Below, one piece after another: positions 27,286-35,039 of a stretch of 42,186 nt of DNA. A program made the translations under genes and the position numbers. Position 1 is the stretch's first letter, and each line of letters starts with the position of its first letter. This DNA comes from Acidobacteriota bacterium. GTDB taxonomy: Bacteria > Acidobacteriota > Terriglobia > Bryobacterales > Bryobacteraceae. The DNA is taken from NCBI GenBank assembly GCA_016213725.1, contig JACQZS010000058.1, positions 1 through 42,186 on the forward strand, given 5' to 3'. The notes under the pieces are model-generated. The model saw only the letters and a list, made by a program, of their open reading frames with translations, had not been told where the DNA came from and ran no database searches.

Positions 27286-28367
27286 CTGGATGCCTCCAAC
27301 GCGCCGGTGGCGCGCAATTCGCGATAGAGTTCGCGGAAACAGAGAACGGATTCGGCCGCCTGCACGAAGGGGTTCTTCTCTTCGCCGAAGTAGGCGCGGA
27401 CGAAGGGGCCGAAGCCAACCCACGTTGTGTGCAGCATGCCGAGCATGCGGTTGCGCACCAGCGGCGTGGAGTGCGCCCGGGCGTCCCGAATCTGAGCCAG
27501 TTGTCCCAGCGCCACGGCCGGCCTGCGCCAGGGCGAACTCACCACATCGAATCCGGCCAGCGCGAAGCTGGTGGCCGTCGGATGGGCGGCTTCGTAATGC
27601 CAGTCGCACAGGACGACGTCGCGCGGCAGCAGGGCCAGCGCCGGCGCGGTCTGATTCAGGCTCGCCTCCCACTTGCCGATGCCTGTGGTTTCGCCGTCGA
27701 TCAGGCGGTCTGCCCAGATCCATAGCCGCCGGTTCCGGGAGGCGAGGTGATCCCGTATCGTCTTTACCTCGCCGGCGAACAGTTCCGCGCGGCTGCGTCC
27801 TTTGCAGCGCGGGCAGGCGTCTTCGCCGATCAGAAAAACTTCGTCCATTCCGGCATGGAAAACCTCTGCGCCGGTGACTTCCATCAGCTCGTCGATCAGG
27901 TCGAACAACAGCGCATGGACCTCCGGGTGCCGCGGGCAGTAGCTGCGGCAGTAGATGTCCGCGTTGTCGGGGTAGAGCCCCGGCGTCTCATCGAACTCGG
28001 GGTGTGAGCGCAGCAGGCCGAACGTCTTGCGCGCCCAGGATTGGTGCCCCAGCAGGTTGATCATGGGGATCAGTTGGACGCCCGCACTCCTGGCCGCCTG
28101 GCTGATCTGACGCAACTGGTCCGCGGCGAGCGGATCAGCATCGGCCACCTCCGGGTGGCGCTGGAACTGATAGCGGTAGTTGATCTCGAGCACCAGCACA
28201 TTGACGCCTTCCTTGGGAAGCGCCTCCGAGATGAAGCGCAATGCCAGCGGAACTTCATCCGGCTTGGGTGCGGCGAGGTGGATTCCCCGCACCGGCAGGC
28301 CCTGCCCGTCGGCGACGGAGCAGAAGGCGGCGGTAGCTAGAGCCAGGCGAAGGAGGACGTTGTGCAT
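27282..28367 (-). CDS. GH20-like glycosidase catalytic domain protein, secreted
   Basis: A 361-aa secreted protein similar to the TIM barrel of beta-N-acetylhexosaminidases (GH20). The signal peptide is MHNVLLRLALATAAFCSVADG. Barrel features include VNVLVLEINYRYQF, LIPMINLLGHQSWARK and FHAGMDEVFLIGEDACPRC, in which the adjacent Asp-Glu pair corresponds to the GH20 catalytic dyad. It lacks the extra N-terminal domain of many GH20 enzymes. It overlaps the GH36-like gene by 4 bp and lies 29 bp after lnt. A joint role in trimming a glycan with amino sugars and galactose is possible; the substrate is inference. Confidence 0.83.
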   Translation of the reverse strand: MHNVLLRLALATAAFCSVADGQGLPVRGIHLAAPKPDEVPLALRFISEALPKEGVNVLVLEINYRYQFQRHPEVADADPLAADQLRQISQAARSAGVQLIPMINLLGHQSWARKTFGLLRSHPEFDETPGLYPDNADIYCRSYCPRHPEVHALLFDLIDELMEVTGAEVFHAGMDEVFLIGEDACPRCKGRSRAELFAGEVKTIRDHLASRNRRLWIWADRLIDGETTGIGKWEASLNQTAPALALLPRDVVLCDWHYEAAHPTATSFALAGFDVVSSPWRRPAVALGQLAQIRDARAHSTPLVRNRMLGMLHTTWVGFGPFVRAYFGEEKNPFVQAAESVLCFRELYRELRATGALEASR

Positions 28368-28396
28368 TGCGCGCTCATTCTATCGCGCGCGTTCCT

Positions 28397-29881
28397 CTAG
28401 CGCTGCGGCCGGTAGGAGGGTATCTGGGATACAGCCGCCAGAAGCACTCCCGCCAGGAGGGCGAGCCACGCGAACCAGTCGCCATAGCGGCTGTAGAAAG
28501 TGGTTTCCGGGATCCAGGCAAACCGCAGGCGGCCGGCAGCGCGCTGGAACTCCGGCAGAGCGTCCCACAGCCGTCCGGTGGGGTCGATCGCGGCAGTCAG
28601 ACCATCGTTGGCCGGGCGCAGCACCCAGCGGCCGTTTTCCACCGCGCGCATGCGGGCCAGCAGCAGGTGCTGGCGGCGGCCGAAGCTGCCGCGGAAGTAG
28701 CCGTCGTTGGTCAGGTTCACCAGCACCTCCGCGCCGTTGCGGGCGAACTGGCGGACGTAGTGCGGAAAGGCGGATTCGTAGCAGATGAAAGCTCCCAGCG
28801 TGTGTCGGCCGGCGGGAAACGTCTTGGCGCCGGGTCCGGGCGCGAAGTTGCCGGCTTCCGAAGAGATCTTCTGGATCCAGCCGAAGCCGGGCGGGATGAA
28901 CTCGCCGAAGGGAACCAGGTTGGCCTTGTCGTAGCGGCCCAGCAGCGCGCCTTCGCCGCTCAACAGTACGGCGGAATTCAGCGGTTCCCGCGTCGGCGAG
29001 TAGGCCACGCCCGAAAAGAGCAGGGGGACGCCCGCCAGGCGTGCGGTCTCGGTGACCTGCATGCGGAAGTTCGCGTCGTCGTAGTAGTAGAAAGGCGCCG
29101 GCGCCTCGGGCCACAGCAGCAGGGCGGGTTTGGGCTTGGCCGGATCCATGGCTTCCTGCAGCGTGCGCAGCGCGATCTGGCGCGTGGCGCGGATGGCCTC
29201 ATCCCGGGTCCACACCGTGTCGGCGCTGGCGTTGATCTGCATCGCGACGGCCTGCTGCTTGGGTGCGCGGTCCAGCGCCACCGGCGGCAGCAGCAGGAGG
29301 AAGGGCAGGTAGAGCAGCCAGGCGAGCTGCTTGCGGTCGCGCCGCAGCGCCACCAGCGTGATGGCGCAGGCCAGCGAAGCGAAGATGAACGAGACGCCAT
29401 AGACACCCAGCACGGGCGCGGCGCGCAGCGGCACGCCCATGGAGATGCCTGCGTTGCCCAGCATCAGCCACGGGAAGCCCAGGGGCGAGTGAGTGCGCTC
29501 GATGCCGGTCCAAAGCAGCGCCACCGCGGGAATCGCCCAGGGGCGTGGAAGGACGAAACCGGCGAGCCACGCGAAGGCGGCCGTGTGCAGGCCTTTCGCG
29601 GCCGCGAACAGAACCAGTGCCAGCCAGCTTAACGGGCCGTTCAGGCCGCCGTAGGAAGCCAGCACGTCTTTGATCCAGAAACAGGCGGAGGCCCAGTACA
29701 GAAATCCGGAGAGCCAGCCCCACAGGAAACGCTGGCCGCCCAGCTTCTGATGCGCCAGCGCGAACAGCAGCGGTGAGAGCGCAATGGGGGCGAGGTACGG
29801 TAGATCGATGGGCGGGAACAACGCGCCCAGCAGCAGCGCGGTGAGCACCGCGCCGGCCAGCGAAAGCGGCCAGGACTTCAT
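28397..29881 (-). CDS. lnt: Apolipoprotein N-acyltransferase Lnt
   Basis: Inner-membrane enzyme that adds the third acyl chain to lipoproteins, 494 aa. Six to seven membrane helices occupy the first 205 residues and one final helix is at the C-terminus (WFAWLALLAGVLLAAVSQI). The nitrilase-like domain carries the catalytic triad: Glu in LLWPEAPAP, Lys in GRYDKANLVPFGEF and Cys in AFICYESAFP. The ATG overlaps the lipA stop by 4 bp (ATGA). The length is normal for the family. Confidence 0.95.
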   Translation of the reverse strand: MKSWPLSLAGAVLTALLLGALFPPIDLPYLAPIALSPLLFALAHQKLGGQRFLWGWLSGFLYWASACFWIKDVLASYGGLNGPLSWLALVLFAAAKGLHTAAFAWLAGFVLPRPWAIPAVALLWTGIERTHSPLGFPWLMLGNAGISMGVPLRAAPVLGVYGVSFIFASLACAITLVALRRDRKQLAWLLYLPFLLLLPPVALDRAPKQQAVAMQINASADTVWTRDEAIRATRQIALRTLQEAMDPAKPKPALLLWPEAPAPFYYYDDANFRMQVTETARLAGVPLLFSGVAYSPTREPLNSAVLLSGEGALLGRYDKANLVPFGEFIPPGFGWIQKISSEAGNFAPGPGAKTFPAGRHTLGAFICYESAFPHYVRQFARNGAEVLVNLTNDGYFRGSFGRRQHLLLARMRAVENGRWVLRPANDGLTAAIDPTGRLWDALPEFQRAAGRLRFAWIPETTFYSRYGDWFAWLALLAGVLLAAVSQIPSYRPQR

Positions 29882-30822
29882 GGGGTGGCGCCTTCCGCGG
29901 CGGCGCGGGCGTGCACGAGGTCCGCCATGTAACTGGATCGGACGAATGGGCCGGCGAAGACGTTGGCGAGCCCGGCCTGCTCGCCGAAGGCGCGCCAGCG
30001 CTCGTAGCGGTCCAGCGGGACGTATTCGGCCACCGCCAGATTGCGGCGCGTCGGCTGCAGGTACTGGCCGATGGTGGCGATCTGCGCGCCGGCCGCGTGG
30101 AGATCGGCCAACAGCAGATTGACCTCCTCCTCGGTCTCTCCCAGGCCCACCATTAATCCGCTCTTGACCAGCGACTCCGGGCGGTGGCGCCGCGCGAAGG
30201 AGAGGACATCGAGCGACTGCCGGTAATCGGCCTGCGGCCGCACCTTCCGGTACAGGCGTTCCACCGTCTCCATATTGTGGTTGAAGACGTGCGGACCGGC
30301 CTCCAGAACGCGCGCCACCGCGGCATGGTCTCCGCAGAAATCCGGTGTGAGCACTTCCACCCGGGCCTCGGGCAGGGCGGTGCGCACCTGGCGCACGGTT
30401 TCAGCAAAGTGATGGGAGCCGCCATCGGGCAAGTCGTCGCGATTCACGCTCGTGATGACGACGTAGGAGAGCTTCATCTCGGCGGCCATGCGCGCCACGT
30501 TCTCCGGTTCGGCCGCATCCAGCGGCATCTCCCGCTTTTCGGGCGAGCCCTTCGGCACCGAACAAAACGTGCAGCCCCTGGTGCAGATGTTGCCCAGGAT
30601 CATGAACGTGGCCGCGCCGCGATGGAAGCACTCATGCATGTTCGGGCAGCGCGCCGATTCGCACACAGTGTGCAGATGCCGGGCGCGCATCCCGTTCTTC
30701 AAGGACTGGACCGCCATGTGGCTGGTCTCCGGCTTACGCAGGAACTCAGGCAGGCGCGGCCGTAACTTGGGTGCGCGGGGGTCCGGCGGCTGGTGGAGGT
30801 CCAATTGGACAAGCGAATCCAT
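29878..30822 (-). CDS. lipA: Lipoyl synthase LipA
   Basis: Radical-SAM enzyme inserting two sulfur atoms into octanoyl groups on lipoyl domains, 314 aa. Both iron-sulfur cluster motifs are present: the auxiliary cluster cysteines C54, C59 and C65 (CESARCPNMHEC) and the SAM cluster C80, C84 and C87 (CTRGCTFC). The conserved C-terminal RSSYMADL provides the serine that ligates the auxiliary cluster. GGSHHFAETV and PDGG are also family motifs. The gene overlaps lnt by 4 bp and follows the SPOR protein after 48 bp. No lipB is present in the window. Confidence 0.97.
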   Translation of the reverse strand: MDSLVQLDLHQPPDPRAPKLRPRLPEFLRKPETSHMAVQSLKNGMRARHLHTVCESARCPNMHECFHRGAATFMILGNICTRGCTFCSVPKGSPEKREMPLDAAEPENVARMAAEMKLSYVVITSVNRDDLPDGGSHHFAETVRQVRTALPEARVEVLTPDFCGDHAAVARVLEAGPHVFNHNMETVERLYRKVRPQADYRQSLDVLSFARRHRPESLVKSGLMVGLGETEEEVNLLLADLHAAGAQIATIGQYLQPTRRNLAVAEYVPLDRYERWRAFGEQAGLANVFAGPFVRSSYMADLVHARAAAEGATP

Positions 30823-30870
30823 GACTGTGAGTGGGCGGCCGGCTCCAGCAGAGCCTGCGTGCAGCCGACT

Positions 30871-31527
30871 TCAGTATTTTACCGGGTATGGGCTCTTAAC
30901 GCCGATCTCGCCCAGCATGCTGCGTGCCGCGGCCATCTCTTCGCTATTGAAAGGGCCCAGGACGACGCGGCATAGCTCGGTCGATTTCGGCACCGGCGTA
31001 ACAAAGCCCTTCAGCTTCGTCTTCTCGGTGATGAAGGCCAGCATGGCGTCGGCCTCGGCGCGTTTGACGGCCGCTACCTGAAGATATGTGCCGGCTGGCG
31101 GCGTTTGAACAAAAGTGCTGGCCGGTGCCGCCGGTTTGGCTGGAGGAGTTGGAGCCGGCTTGGCGGGTGGAGCCTTGGGCTCAGGCGCCGGCGCCTTCTT
31201 CTCGGGTTCGGTTGCCGGCTTCGTCGCGGCTGCCGGCGGGTTTTCGGCTTGCGGTGGGGCGGATTCGGCGGCGCTGCGTTGCGGGGGAGTTGATTCAGCG
31301 ACGGGCGCCGGGCTCTGCGGTTCAGCAGAACGGTTGGTGGCGGCATCCACGGAGATCGGGATCTGTTCCCCATCCTTCTTCGCCACGACGGAACCGCCCG
31401 TGCTGCGTCCTGCCAGGAAACCCATGGCGAAAAAGACGCCCAGAAGGACTATGACAATGAACAAGACGCTGAGTAGCTGCTTGTTGCCCAATATCAGTTC
31501 GAATTCGCCGTCGTCTCTGCCTGCCAT
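30871..31527 (-). CDS. SPOR-domain membrane protein
   Basis: A 218-aa bitopic protein. An N-terminal cytoplasmic segment and a membrane helix (LLSVLFIVIVLLGVFFAMGFLAG, in part) precede a Pro/Ala/Lys-rich linker of about 85 residues and a C-terminal SPOR domain (GTYLQVAAVKRAEADAML, then CRVVLGPFNSEEMAAA). SPOR domains bind denuded peptidoglycan at division septa, so a cell-division or cell-wall role is expected. It is 48 bp upstream of lipA on the same strand and may head that operon. Confidence 0.9.
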   Translation of the reverse strand: MAGRDDGEFELILGNKQLLSVLFIVIVLLGVFFAMGFLAGRSTGGSVVAKKDGEQIPISVDAATNRSAEPQSPAPVAESTPPQRSAAESAPPQAENPPAAATKPATEPEKKAPAPEPKAPPAKPAPTPPAKPAAPASTFVQTPPAGTYLQVAAVKRAEADAMLAFITEKTKLKGFVTPVPKSTELCRVVLGPFNSEEMAAARSMLGEIGVKSPYPVKY

Positions 31528-31683
31528 GCTAGGATTCCCTATCCCCTTTCACACTCCATCGGCTGAAGAGGCCTCCAGGTTGAGACCGCTGCCCCTCACT
31601 GCAGAATAATCCCCGCGGCAGGGCCGGCACAAGGGGGCAAGCTGCCGATTGCGATCCGGAGACTCCTGCTATCCTGTTCAAAC

Positions 31684-32097
31684 ATGGACGGTTTGCGCTT
31701 CCAGTGCCAGCCCGGCTGCATTCGCTGCTGCGATGTTCAAGGCTTCGTCTACCTCTCGGAGAAGGACCTGAAGCAGGCGGCCCGATTTGTCGGAATGAGC
31801 GCCGCGGCCTTTGAACGCAAGTATGTTTACCGGACGCGGCATCTACTGCGCTTCCGTAAGCCGCGCCACCGCCAGTGCCCCTTCCTCACCGCATCCGGCT
31901 GCGACATCCATCCGGCCAAGCCCACGCAGTGCCGGCTCTTTCCCTTCTGGCCGGAGCTGATAGAATCGCGCTCGGAATGGCAGAAAACGGGCCGCATGTG
32001 CCCGGGGATCGGCCAAGGTGAACTGATCCAAATCGGAACAGCTCATGAAACGGCTTCTGAAATGAAACGCGCCTACCCGACGATGTATCCGGAATAG
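31684..32097 (+). CDS. YkgJ-family cysteine cluster protein
   Basis: A 137-aa protein of the YkgJ/UPF0153 family, probably binding a zinc ion or an iron-sulfur cluster. The cysteines are arranged as expected: CQPGCIRCC at residues 8-16, then QCPFL, GCDIH, QCRLFPFW and MCPGIG. The CRLFPFW stretch is a strong family signature. The function of the family is not established. It is 114 bp upstream of flgB on the same strand, so it could be on a separate transcript. Confidence 0.88.
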   Translation: MDGLRFQCQPGCIRCCDVQGFVYLSEKDLKQAARFVGMSAAAFERKYVYRTRHLLRFRKPRHRQCPFLTASGCDIHPAKPTQCRLFPFWPELIESRSEWQKTGRMCPGIGQGELIQIGTAHETASEMKRAYPTMYPE

Positions 32098-32211
32098 GCG
32101 CTTCGTCCTACACCCCACAATCTATTCATCCTGAAGGGGAAATTCCCACTCAAGAAATGCCGGCGGCCATCCGATGAGGTTGGCGATTCAGGTGCAAGTG
32201 TCATTGCCGGC

Positions 32212-32544
32212 ATGCAAACGGATCTGAGTTCCAAACTCGGCCAGTACATGGACCTGCTGGCCCAGCGGCAAAGGCTGGTGGCGGCGAATATGGCCAATGT
32301 GGACACGCCCGGCTACCGGACGAAGGACCTGGATTTCCAGTTCGAATACATGTCGCTCTCGCCCGGCGCCGCGCCGCAGGTGATTGAGCCGGCCGGACTG
32401 GTGGTGAAGAATGACGGCAACAACGTGAGCCTGGACCGCGAATCGCGGCTGTTGGCGGAAAACGCGTTGCGCTTCAACGTGGCGGCGAATCTGCTGCGCG
32501 GGGAGTTGCGCGACATCCGCAAGGCGATTGATGAGGGCCGCTGA
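32212..32544 (+). CDS. flgB: Flagellar proximal rod protein FlgB
   Basis: Rod subunit of the flagellar basal body, exported by the flagellar secretion apparatus, 110 aa. The conserved N-terminal rod motif is QRLVAANMANVDTPGYRTKDLDF (partial quote: ANVDTPGYRTKDLDF). The C-terminal helix ALRFNVAANLLRGELRDIRKAI matches the family. It is slightly short for FlgB. There is no clear Shine-Dalgarno before ATG 32212. It starts the operon flgB-flgC-fliE-fliF-fliG-fliH-fliI-fliJ, the same order as in many bacteria. Confidence 0.93.
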   Translation: MQTDLSSKLGQYMDLLAQRQRLVAANMANVDTPGYRTKDLDFQFEYMSLSPGAAPQVIEPAGLVVKNDGNNVSLDRESRLLAENALRFNVAANLLRGELRDIRKAIDEGR

Positions 32545-32559
32545 GGATAGGAGCGCCGG

Positions 32560-32997
32560 ATGAGTTTATTCAATGTGATGTCGGTCAGCGCTTCGGGCAT
32601 GGCGGCGCAGCGGGAACGGGCCCAGGTGGTGGTGGAGAATCTGGCTAACGCCGAGACCACCCGGACTCCGGAAGGAGGGCCTTACCGGCGCCGCGATGTG
32701 GTCTTTGAGAGCGCGGCGCAGGATTCGCCCTTTGCGGCGGTCTTCCAGTCGGAGATGACTGCCGGGAACCTCGGCGTGGAGGTGGGCGAGGTGCGGGCGG
32801 ACTCGCGCGATCCCGACATGCGCTATCAGCCCGGCCATCCGCATGCCGACGCACGGGGCTATGTGGCATATCCGCGCATCAACCCGGCTGAAGAGATGGT
32901 GGACCTGATGGGCGCCACGCGCGGCTACCAGGCCAACGTGGCCGCGTTTTCAGCGGTGAAAGACATGATTTCCAAGTCGATTGAGCTGATGAAATGA
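32560..32997 (+). CDS. flgC: Flagellar proximal rod protein FlgC
   Basis: Rod protein of 145 aa. N-terminal MSLFNVMSVSASGMAAQRERA and ENLANAETTRTPEGGPYRR are family motifs, as is the C-terminal NPAEEMVDLMGATRGYQANV, with the heptad helix AFSAVKDMISKSIEL. It follows flgB after 15 bp with AGGAGCGCCGG upstream of the ATG, and its stop overlaps the fliE start by 4 bp. Confidence 0.96.
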   Translation: MSLFNVMSVSASGMAAQRERAQVVVENLANAETTRTPEGGPYRRRDVVFESAAQDSPFAAVFQSEMTAGNLGVEVGEVRADSRDPDMRYQPGHPHADARGYVAYPRINPAEEMVDLMGATRGYQANVAAFSAVKDMISKSIELMK

Positions 32998-33290
32998 CGC
33001 TCTCCGGCCTCGCTCCCATCCGCCTGCCGGAGCAGGTCGGGCAGCTCCGGTCCGCGGCTGCCGCCGGAACCGGCGGATTCTCCGAGGTGATGGCCTCGGC
33101 TGTGGAGACGGTGAACTCGCTCCAGAACTCGGCCGACGCCACAGTGCGGCGGTTTCTGAGCGGCGAAGGGGGGGAACTGCACCAGGTGGCGCTGGAACAA
33201 CAGCAGGCGCAACTGTCCTTCGACCTCTTCCTGCAAATGCGCAATAAGGCCGTGCAGGCCTACCAGGAAGTGATGCGGATGCAGTTGTAG
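32994..33290 (+). CDS. fliE: Flagellar hook-basal body protein FliE
   Basis: Adaptor joining the MS ring to the rod, 98 aa. The C-terminal half is diagnostic: LHQVALEQQQAQLSFDLFLQ and RNKAVQAYQEVMRMQL. The N-terminal third is a loosely conserved Ala/Gly-rich stretch, usual for FliE. ATGA overlap with flgC indicates coupling; fliF begins 30 bp downstream. Confidence 0.95.
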   Translation: MTLSGLAPIRLPEQVGQLRSAAAAGTGGFSEVMASAVETVNSLQNSADATVRRFLSGEGGELHQVALEQQQAQLSFDLFLQMRNKAVQAYQEVMRMQL

Positions 33291-33320
33291 GCCGGGACCG
33301 GCGTCTCAGGGAGAACAACC

Positions 33321-34559
33321 ATGGAGCAGATCAAGTCATTGCTGGCCAGCCTGACCACACGTCAGAAAGTGACGCTTGCCCTGGCGGCTGCGCTGGTGGT
33401 GGCTTTGATTGCCGGCGGCGTGCAGTGGAACAAGGAGCGCGACCTCAAGCCGCTGTACACGAACCTCTCGGCCGAGGATGCCGGCGCGGTGGTGGCCAAA
33501 CTGAAGACGTCGAACGTCGAGTACAAAGTGGCCGAAGGGGGCGTCGTGCTAGTGCCGTCGGCGCGCGTTGCCGAGCTGCGGCTGGAGATGGCTTCGGCCG
33601 GCTTGCCGCGCACTGGACGCATCGGCTTCGAACTGTTCGACAAGGCCAACCTGGGCACAACGGACTTCGCCGAGCATGTGAATTTCCGGCGGGCGCTGGA
33701 GGGCGAACTGGAGCGCAGCGTAATGGGCATCGGGGAGGTGGAGCGCGCGCGGGTGCACGTGACTTTTGCCAAAGACTCGCTCTATCTGGAGAGCCGGCAG
33801 CCGGCCAAGGCCAGCGTGATGATCAAGCTGAAGCCGGGCAGCCGGCTGTCGCCGCAGAATGTCCTGGCCGTGCAGCACCTGACGGCGAGCGCCGTGGAAG
33901 GGCTCGCGCCCGAGGCAGTTTCCATCCTGGACATGAACGGCAACCTGCTGAGCCGTCCGCGCCCGCAACAGGACGCCGAGATGGGTGCTTCCAGCGCCAT
34001 GCTGGAGTACCGCCAGGGCATGGAACGCGAGTATCTGGCCAAGATCCGGGCCACGCTGGATCCGCTACTGGGGCCGGAGAAGTACCGAGCCGGCATCAAC
34101 CTGGAGTGCGACTTCACCAGCGGCGAGCAGAGCGAAGAGTCGTTCGACCCGAACAAGAGCGTAATGGTGACCTCGCAGCGAACCGAGGACATTTCGGGCG
34201 CAGCGTCCACGGCGGGGGTGCCTGGGACGGGCTCTAATTTGCCACGGCCCGTGCCGCGGGGTGTCGGCGGCTCCGGCGGGGTTTCCCGGAAGACTGAAAA
34301 CACCACCTATCAGACGAGCCGCGTCGTGAAGCATCTGAAGCTGCCGCAGGGCGGAGTGCGGCGCGTCTCGGTCTCCGTACTGGTGGATCAGAAGCTGCGC
34401 TGGGAGGGAACGGGATCGAAGGCACGGCGGGTGCTGGAGCCGCCGAGCGCGGAGACACTGAAGGTAGTGAAGGACGTGCTGGCCGGAGTGGTGGGATTCT
34501 CGCAGGATCGCGGCGACCAGATCCTGGTGGAGACGCTCCCGTTTGAAGCCACTCTGTAG
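33321..34559 (+). CDS. fliF: Flagellar MS-ring protein FliF, truncated by an in-frame amber codon
   Basis: Inner-membrane ring on which the flagellum is built. This part gives 412 aa: membrane helix 1 (VTLALAAALVVALIAGGVQW), the ring-building domains (KPLYTNLSAEDAGAVVAKL, GRIGFELFDKANLGTTDFAEHVN in part, ARVHVTFAKDSLYL) and the long collar region ending DQILVETLPFEATL. A TAG codon at 34557-34559 then ends the frame. The same frame continues without further stops to 35039 and encodes the missing membrane helix 2 and the FliG-binding tail (next entry). A full-length protein would be about 572 residues, normal for FliF. GGGAG precedes ATG 33321. A nonsense mutation, sequencing error, readthrough or a two-piece protein are all possible. 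Confidence 0.93.
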   Translation: MEQIKSLLASLTTRQKVTLALAAALVVALIAGGVQWNKERDLKPLYTNLSAEDAGAVVAKLKTSNVEYKVAEGGVVLVPSARVAELRLEMASAGLPRTGRIGFELFDKANLGTTDFAEHVNFRRALEGELERSVMGIGEVERARVHVTFAKDSLYLESRQPAKASVMIKLKPGSRLSPQNVLAVQHLTASAVEGLAPEAVSILDMNGNLLSRPRPQQDAEMGASSAMLEYRQGMEREYLAKIRATLDPLLGPEKYRAGINLECDFTSGEQSEESFDPNKSVMVTSQRTEDISGAASTAGVPGTGSNLPRPVPRGVGGSGGVSRKTENTTYQTSRVVKHLKLPQGGVRRVSVSVLVDQKLRWEGTGSKARRVLEPPSAETLKVVKDVLAGVVGFSQDRGDQILVETLPFEATL

Positions 34560-34646
34560 TCCGAGCCGCCGGAAGGCGCCGCTCCGGCCGGGCCCGCCGC
34601 CCCGGGCGGATGGGTACCCTGGCCCTGGCTGAAGCCCATCCTGAAG

Positions 34647-35039
34647 ATGGCGCCGATGCCTGTGCTGCTGGGCGCTGCGGCTGCGCTGGGCGTGGTTTTG
34701 CTGCTGAGCCTGGGCTTGGTGGCCCGCGTGTTCCTGCGCAAGCGCAAGGCCCCGGCAGGCGCCATGACCGGCGGCACTCAGGCCTTGAGCGCGGGCAAAG
34801 GAGCTGCCGGACAATTACCCATGCCTGAGCAGCGCGGGTTTGAGGACAAGGCCCGCGAGGTGCTGGAGCGGAACAAGGCGGAGCAGGAGCGGCTGGAGAA
34901 TGAGACCTTGCTCTCGCTGCAATTGCCTCCGCAGACCAAGAAGTCCGAGGTGCTGAAGAAAGTGATCTCCGATCAGGCCAAGAAGGACGCCGCAGCCACG
35001 GCGCAGCTCATCCGCACCTGGATCACGGAGGGCCGCTAG
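34647..35039 (+). CDS. fliF: FliF C-terminal segment: membrane helix 2 and FliG-binding tail
   Basis: Same reading frame as fliF. The frame is open from 34560, directly after the amber codon; ATG 34647 is the first ATG. The peptide has membrane helix 2 (MPVLLGAAAALGVVLLLSLGLVARVF, in part), a Lys/Arg stop-transfer RKRK, a linker, and a helical tail ending KKDAAATAQLIRTWITEG, which matches the FliG-binding end of FliF. No good Shine-Dalgarno precedes ATG 34647 (34656, also ATG, is similar), so independent translation would be weak unless coupled. The stop TAG abuts the GTG of fliG. It is a broken-off gene part rather than a new gene, unless a two-piece MS ring is real. Confidence 0.85.
   Translation: MAPMPVLLGAAAALGVVLLLSLGLVARVFLRKRKAPAGAMTGGTQALSAGKGAAGQLPMPEQRGFEDKAREVLERNKAEQERLENETLLSLQLPPQTKKSEVLKKVISDQAKKDAAATAQLIRTWITEGR

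Noticed and set aside
27286-27723. N-terminal extension of the GH36-like ORF to 734 aa
   Set aside because: The extension lies inside the GH20-like gene, is Arg/Pro-rich, and a Tat leader starts exactly at ATG 27285 with an ATGA overlap.
28367-29632. 421-aa plus-strand ORF
   Set aside because: Antisense to lnt; no recognisable domain.
34557-34559. Stop-codon reassignment (TAG read as an amino acid)
   Set aside because: TAG is the normal end of several clear genes here (fliG, fliJ, plsX, DUF1080 protein, Gfo/Idh/MocA, alcohol dehydrogenase), so a general recoding is not supported.
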